Shown here: positions 33,701 to 36,113 of the stretch, piece after piece
How positions within the stretch are numbered: position 1 is the stretch's first letter
Layout of the letters: each line of letters opens with the position of its first letter
Source of the DNA: Pelargonium nanum
Lineage: Eukaryota > Streptophyta > Magnoliopsida > Geraniales > Geraniaceae
Length of the DNA: 36,113 nt
NCBI GenBank assembly: GCA_036897485.1
Contig: JAYMTF010000451.1
Coordinates: 1-36,113, forward strand
Direction: 5' to 3'
Made by a program: the position numbers and the translations under genes
The notes under the pieces: generated by a model
What the model was told of the DNA's origin: nothing
Databases searched by the model: none
What the model saw: only the letters and a program-made list of their open reading frames with translations

Positions 33701-35849
33701 GCTTTGGGAATAACCTTCTTAATGGCCAAATACAAATTCCATCTTATTAGTGCACTCAGAAAATAATTATGCACCTTTCCATATGAACACAATTACTGTG
33801 TTTCAATCTTGGAAGAACTAAGGGAATGTAAAATGAAAGGTCATTCTAATAAAACTAATTTCCTAAGTAATCTTTTCCTCAGCTTTTACAACATTCAATT
33901 ATAGCTGAAATATTCAGGTTCTTCACAGCAAAAATCCTATACATGTATAATGTGCATTAACTCACCCAAATATAACGCTTCCATTTGCAGATGTGGTTTG
34001 CAGGTCTCCAGACACTCTATCATATTCTACAACATCCTTCACAAAGTATCCAGAAGTGGAACTTCCGTCTCCATATATCTCAAGATAAGGGCACGACATA
34101 TTAGCTGTGCAATCAGTTAAAGGACCGCCACCATTTATCTCTGAACAAAATTCTTCATCACAAGAAACCAATTTCCCAGTTTGTGAATCCTTTATATTGT
34201 ATAGCGTAAGCTCTATCTGTTAGAATAAAGGGATAATTCAGATATTTTTATCTTAAAAACACAGCTTGTACAGCAATAAGAACGATGGAGGGGATTAGTC
34301 GGCAAGGAAACTGGGTAGATTTACGATATTAGAGAAAATCTGTCAACAGTGAGGTTTTAGCAACAGATGTTAGTAATCATTATGCAGCTCATTGACAAAT
34401 ACCCAAAACCACATTCAGGCAAGATAAATTGTTAATTAGATGCCTATTATAATAATCTCATTCTTAAGCTCCAGAAGGTGCAACCAATAAGTGTCATGTG
34501 CTCCTAGACTCCAGAACTAGAAAAGACATGTCGCAAAGTTAAGAAGCCAAGTGATTGCTTGTTCTAGGACAAGTCTGTAAGAAGTCAAATACAATATACT
34601 TCCATAAACTCCTGCCTTCTGAGGATAAAATGCCAAAATTAGATTAGAAGTAGCCGGTAAAAATTATACTCCCTCCGTCTCAAAATGAGCGTCCACTTTC
34701 CCATTTTAAGAATTAGTTTGTTAGGGTTGTGCTTTCCCTTCTAGGTCCTCTTACAGAATCTCCAATGATTGGGACACTCGGAAACTCTTCGGATACATGT
34801 ACGACACTTGATTTTCCATGAGACCCAAAATTTTAATAATGTTTTAAGTGGACACATGCCCGACACCTTACGTATCCCCATTTGTTCTTAAAATAATTGA
34901 TTGAATGTGTTTGACACTCTAAAACACGTTGATGTACATGCCTTTATGTAACTTAGTCTTATATGCACTAATATAGCAAATATTAATCATCATTAATTAT
35001 ATTGTATGTGTCGTGTCTACGATTTTTAAAATATTGTGTTTCGGTGTATATGTGTCGTGTAGTTTCCCTTATCTCATACCCGTGTCTACCCAACATAGCA
35101 TATATTGAACCAACTTTGACACCAATAACCTAAAACCTTAAGCAACTAGTATATCAAGCTGTCACACAAGACTACACTTATCTTCAACTTGAGATACTTA
35201 AAACATCATATGATCTAGTGAACCTCCATTAAAGATTCCATCCAAAATTTGACCAAATTTGAATGAACTGATAAAAAAATGCAAGCAACATACGATCACA
35301 TGATTCACAACAATGAACATAAATGCCTACCCCGAGCGAGCTTCTTCTAGGGCACTCACTGCACTGAATGCAATTCACCCACATCAGATCACTCCCTGTA
35401 TCCACCTGCACATAGTAGTCCCTCGGAGGCGTCCCGATTCCAATTCTCGCATAATAGAGCCTAAACACACACAAAAACCAACCATCAAGAGCTTCTAGGG
35501 CACAACCACACACACAGCAACACACACATGCAAAAACAAAACCAAACGAGACTCCGAGAGAGAGTCAATGAAAGTGAAGGAAGACGAGGACGGAGACGAA
35601 CCCTATGACATCGGGACGGCCGGTGCCTCCGAGAGGGAGATCGACGCCGGCGAGAATCCGGAGCTGGCGCTGGTCGTCGTGAGCTTTGAAATCGGCGAGA
35701 GAGCGGACGAGGCCGGCGTACTTGGACTTGACGTTGATGACGCCGGAGCTGGAGGAGGCGGCGGCGGCGACGGCGGAGGAGAGGAGGAGAGAGAGGGAGA
35801 GGGAGAGAGCGAGAGCGAAGCTGAGAGAGGCTCTGATCGGAGGAGCCAT
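30771..35849 (-). CDS. A36-like aspartic protease (pepsin family A1) with signal peptide and GPI-type tail
   Basis: Ten minus-strand exons: 35849-35602, 35460-35331, 34216-33966, 33555-33328, 32884-32722, 32625-32552, 31978-31891, 31720-31645, 31480-31409 and 30919-30771. Phases agree throughout and give 492 residues. The start ATG (35849) begins MAPPIRASLSFALALSLSLS, a clear signal peptide; earlier in-frame codons lack an ATG. A prosegment ends near LPLGGTGRPDVIG. The catalytic motifs are VDTGSDLMWVNC with Asp103 and GTIIDSGTTLAYLPE with Asp321. Other family landmarks are YGDGSSTSGYFVKD, ANGSVIFGCGARQSGDLG, DGILGFGKSNSSMISQLA, HCLDGTNGGGIFAIG, CIGWQNSGMQSRD and VIGWTEYNCSSSIKVRDD. The last 20 or so residues (VLILLFITILLQILLY) are hydrophobic after a small-residue stretch (SSCSSN), as in GPI-anchored plant A36/A39 proteases, which act at the plasma membrane of pollen and pollen tubes. 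The precise substrate is unknown. Confidence 0.95.
31078..31265. repeat. GC-rich imperfect repeat in the last intron of the protease gene
   Basis: GGCCATCACTGATCTGCTAT with CCGGGCCCGGGACGGC and, 140 bp on, CGGCCATCATTGTCCCGGCC with GGTAATACTGGGCCCGTGCC are related. The island stands out in an AT-rich intron and resembles GGGCCGGGCC-type mobile-element termini found in many plants. Not assigned to a family. Confidence 0.4.
33591..33608. repeat. (GA)n microsatellite
   Basis: A short GA run in the third intron of the protease gene, about 35 bp from the acceptor of the exon beginning at 33555. Confidence 0.85.
34669..34720. mobile_element. solo Stowaway-like terminus
   Basis: TACTCCCTCCGTCTCAAAAT followed by GAGCGTCCACTTTCCC is a classic Stowaway (Tc1/mariner-type MITE) end. 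No matching GGACGGAGGGAGTA end is seen downstream, so only one end remains or the rest has diverged. It lies in intron 2 of the protease gene, next to sequence with repeated GTGTCG phrases (about 34850-35060) that may belong to another element. Confidence 0.55.
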
Positions 35850-35930
35850 GGTCTTCGTCTTCAACGCGTCAAGTCCACGGCTTGGTCGGAGAGTGGTGGT
35901 TTTATTTTACAGTGATATTTTCGTAGGAGT

Positions 35931-35946
35931 TTATATATATATATAA
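35931..35946 (-). promoter_or_regulatory. probable TATA element of the aspartic protease gene
   Basis: A TATATATATATATAA-type run on the minus strand lies about 82 bp upstream of the start codon at 35849. It would place transcription start near 35905, giving a leader of about 55 bases. Confidence 0.5.
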
Positions 35947-36063
35947 TAGGAAATTGTGACGTGGAAAATGATGGATAACTACAAATTTATAATTTGAATT
36001 TTATAAAATAATCAAAATTTGTATACTTTTCTTTCAAAATTGAAAATTGGTCCACTTGTCTTC

Positions 36064-36082
36064 AAAAAAAAAAAAAAAAAAA
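36064..36082. repeat. poly(A) run near the right edge
   Basis: A run of about 19 A in the upstream region of the protease gene. The surrounding wording (TTGGTCCACTTGTC before it and ATGGCCCTTTTGGAA after it) hints at a small foldback of the 'tttggtcc' kind cut by the window edge. Confidence 0.6.
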
Positions 36083-36113
36083 TGGCCCTTTTGGAATCAT
36101 AATTTTAAAATTT

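Noticed and set aside
35568-35946. Two open frames of 86-115 codons on the plus strand at the protease gene start
   Set aside because: Low-complexity, Glu/Arg-rich shadows of the signal-peptide exon, whose minus-strand reading matches the protease family.
1-36113. CRISPR arrays, operons, phage genes, intact tRNA or rRNA genes
   Set aside because: None seen; tandem repeats here lack regular spacer organisation and the genes are intron-rich plant nuclear genes.

Overview
The window is plant nuclear DNA, almost certainly from a core eudicot. The evidence is short exons separated by AT-rich GT-AG introns, plant-type gene families (a clade E PP2C, a plant A36-like aspartic protease, plant LRAT/NC-domain proteins, VPS52 and ATG3 matching their Arabidopsis counterparts almost residue for residue), and plant mobile-element debris. 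I cannot name the genus. There is no sign of an operon, CRISPR array, prophage, rRNA gene or intact tRNA gene. Similarity statements rest on remembered family sequences, not on searches.

Layout. (1) 1-9270, minus: VPS52, a GARP/EARP tethering-complex subunit, in 20 coding exons; only about the last 20 residues lie beyond the left edge. Its leader, about 9271-10150, is made of degenerate tandem repeats. (2) 10650-14265, plus: a small tandem array of LRAT/NC-domain genes, with a decayed 5' copy (10650-10850) followed by two intact two-exon paralogues (11125-12146 and 13340-14265). (3) 15779-20856, minus: ATG3, the E2-like enzyme for ATG8 lipidation, in 9 exons; its large first intron holds a LINE remnant and a tandem duplication. 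(4) 23011-28165, plus: a clade E PP2C phosphatase with 5 coding exons, a repeat-built 5' leader, a repeat-filled fourth intron and a long foldback just after the stop codon. (5) 28630-30770: a gene-poor stretch with a perfect 15-bp hairpin, a tRNA-derived SINE and a Stowaway-like element. (6) 30771-35849, minus: an A36-like aspartic protease of 10 exons with a signal peptide and a GPI-type hydrophobic tail.

The genes do not form a pathway. VPS52 (endosome-to-Golgi tethering) and ATG3 (autophagy) both serve membrane traffic, but plant gene order rarely reflects function. ATG3 and PP2C are divergent across about 2.1 kb; PP2C and the protease are convergent.

I found no credible new multi-gene system. 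The most notable features are an apparent one-base frameshift in a homopolymer inside a VPS52 exon, the repeat-built PP2C leader with duplicated splice-donor sequences, an in-frame upstream ATG that would mask the PP2C myristoylation site, the PP2C 3' foldback, and the promoter fossil beside the LRAT-domain pair.
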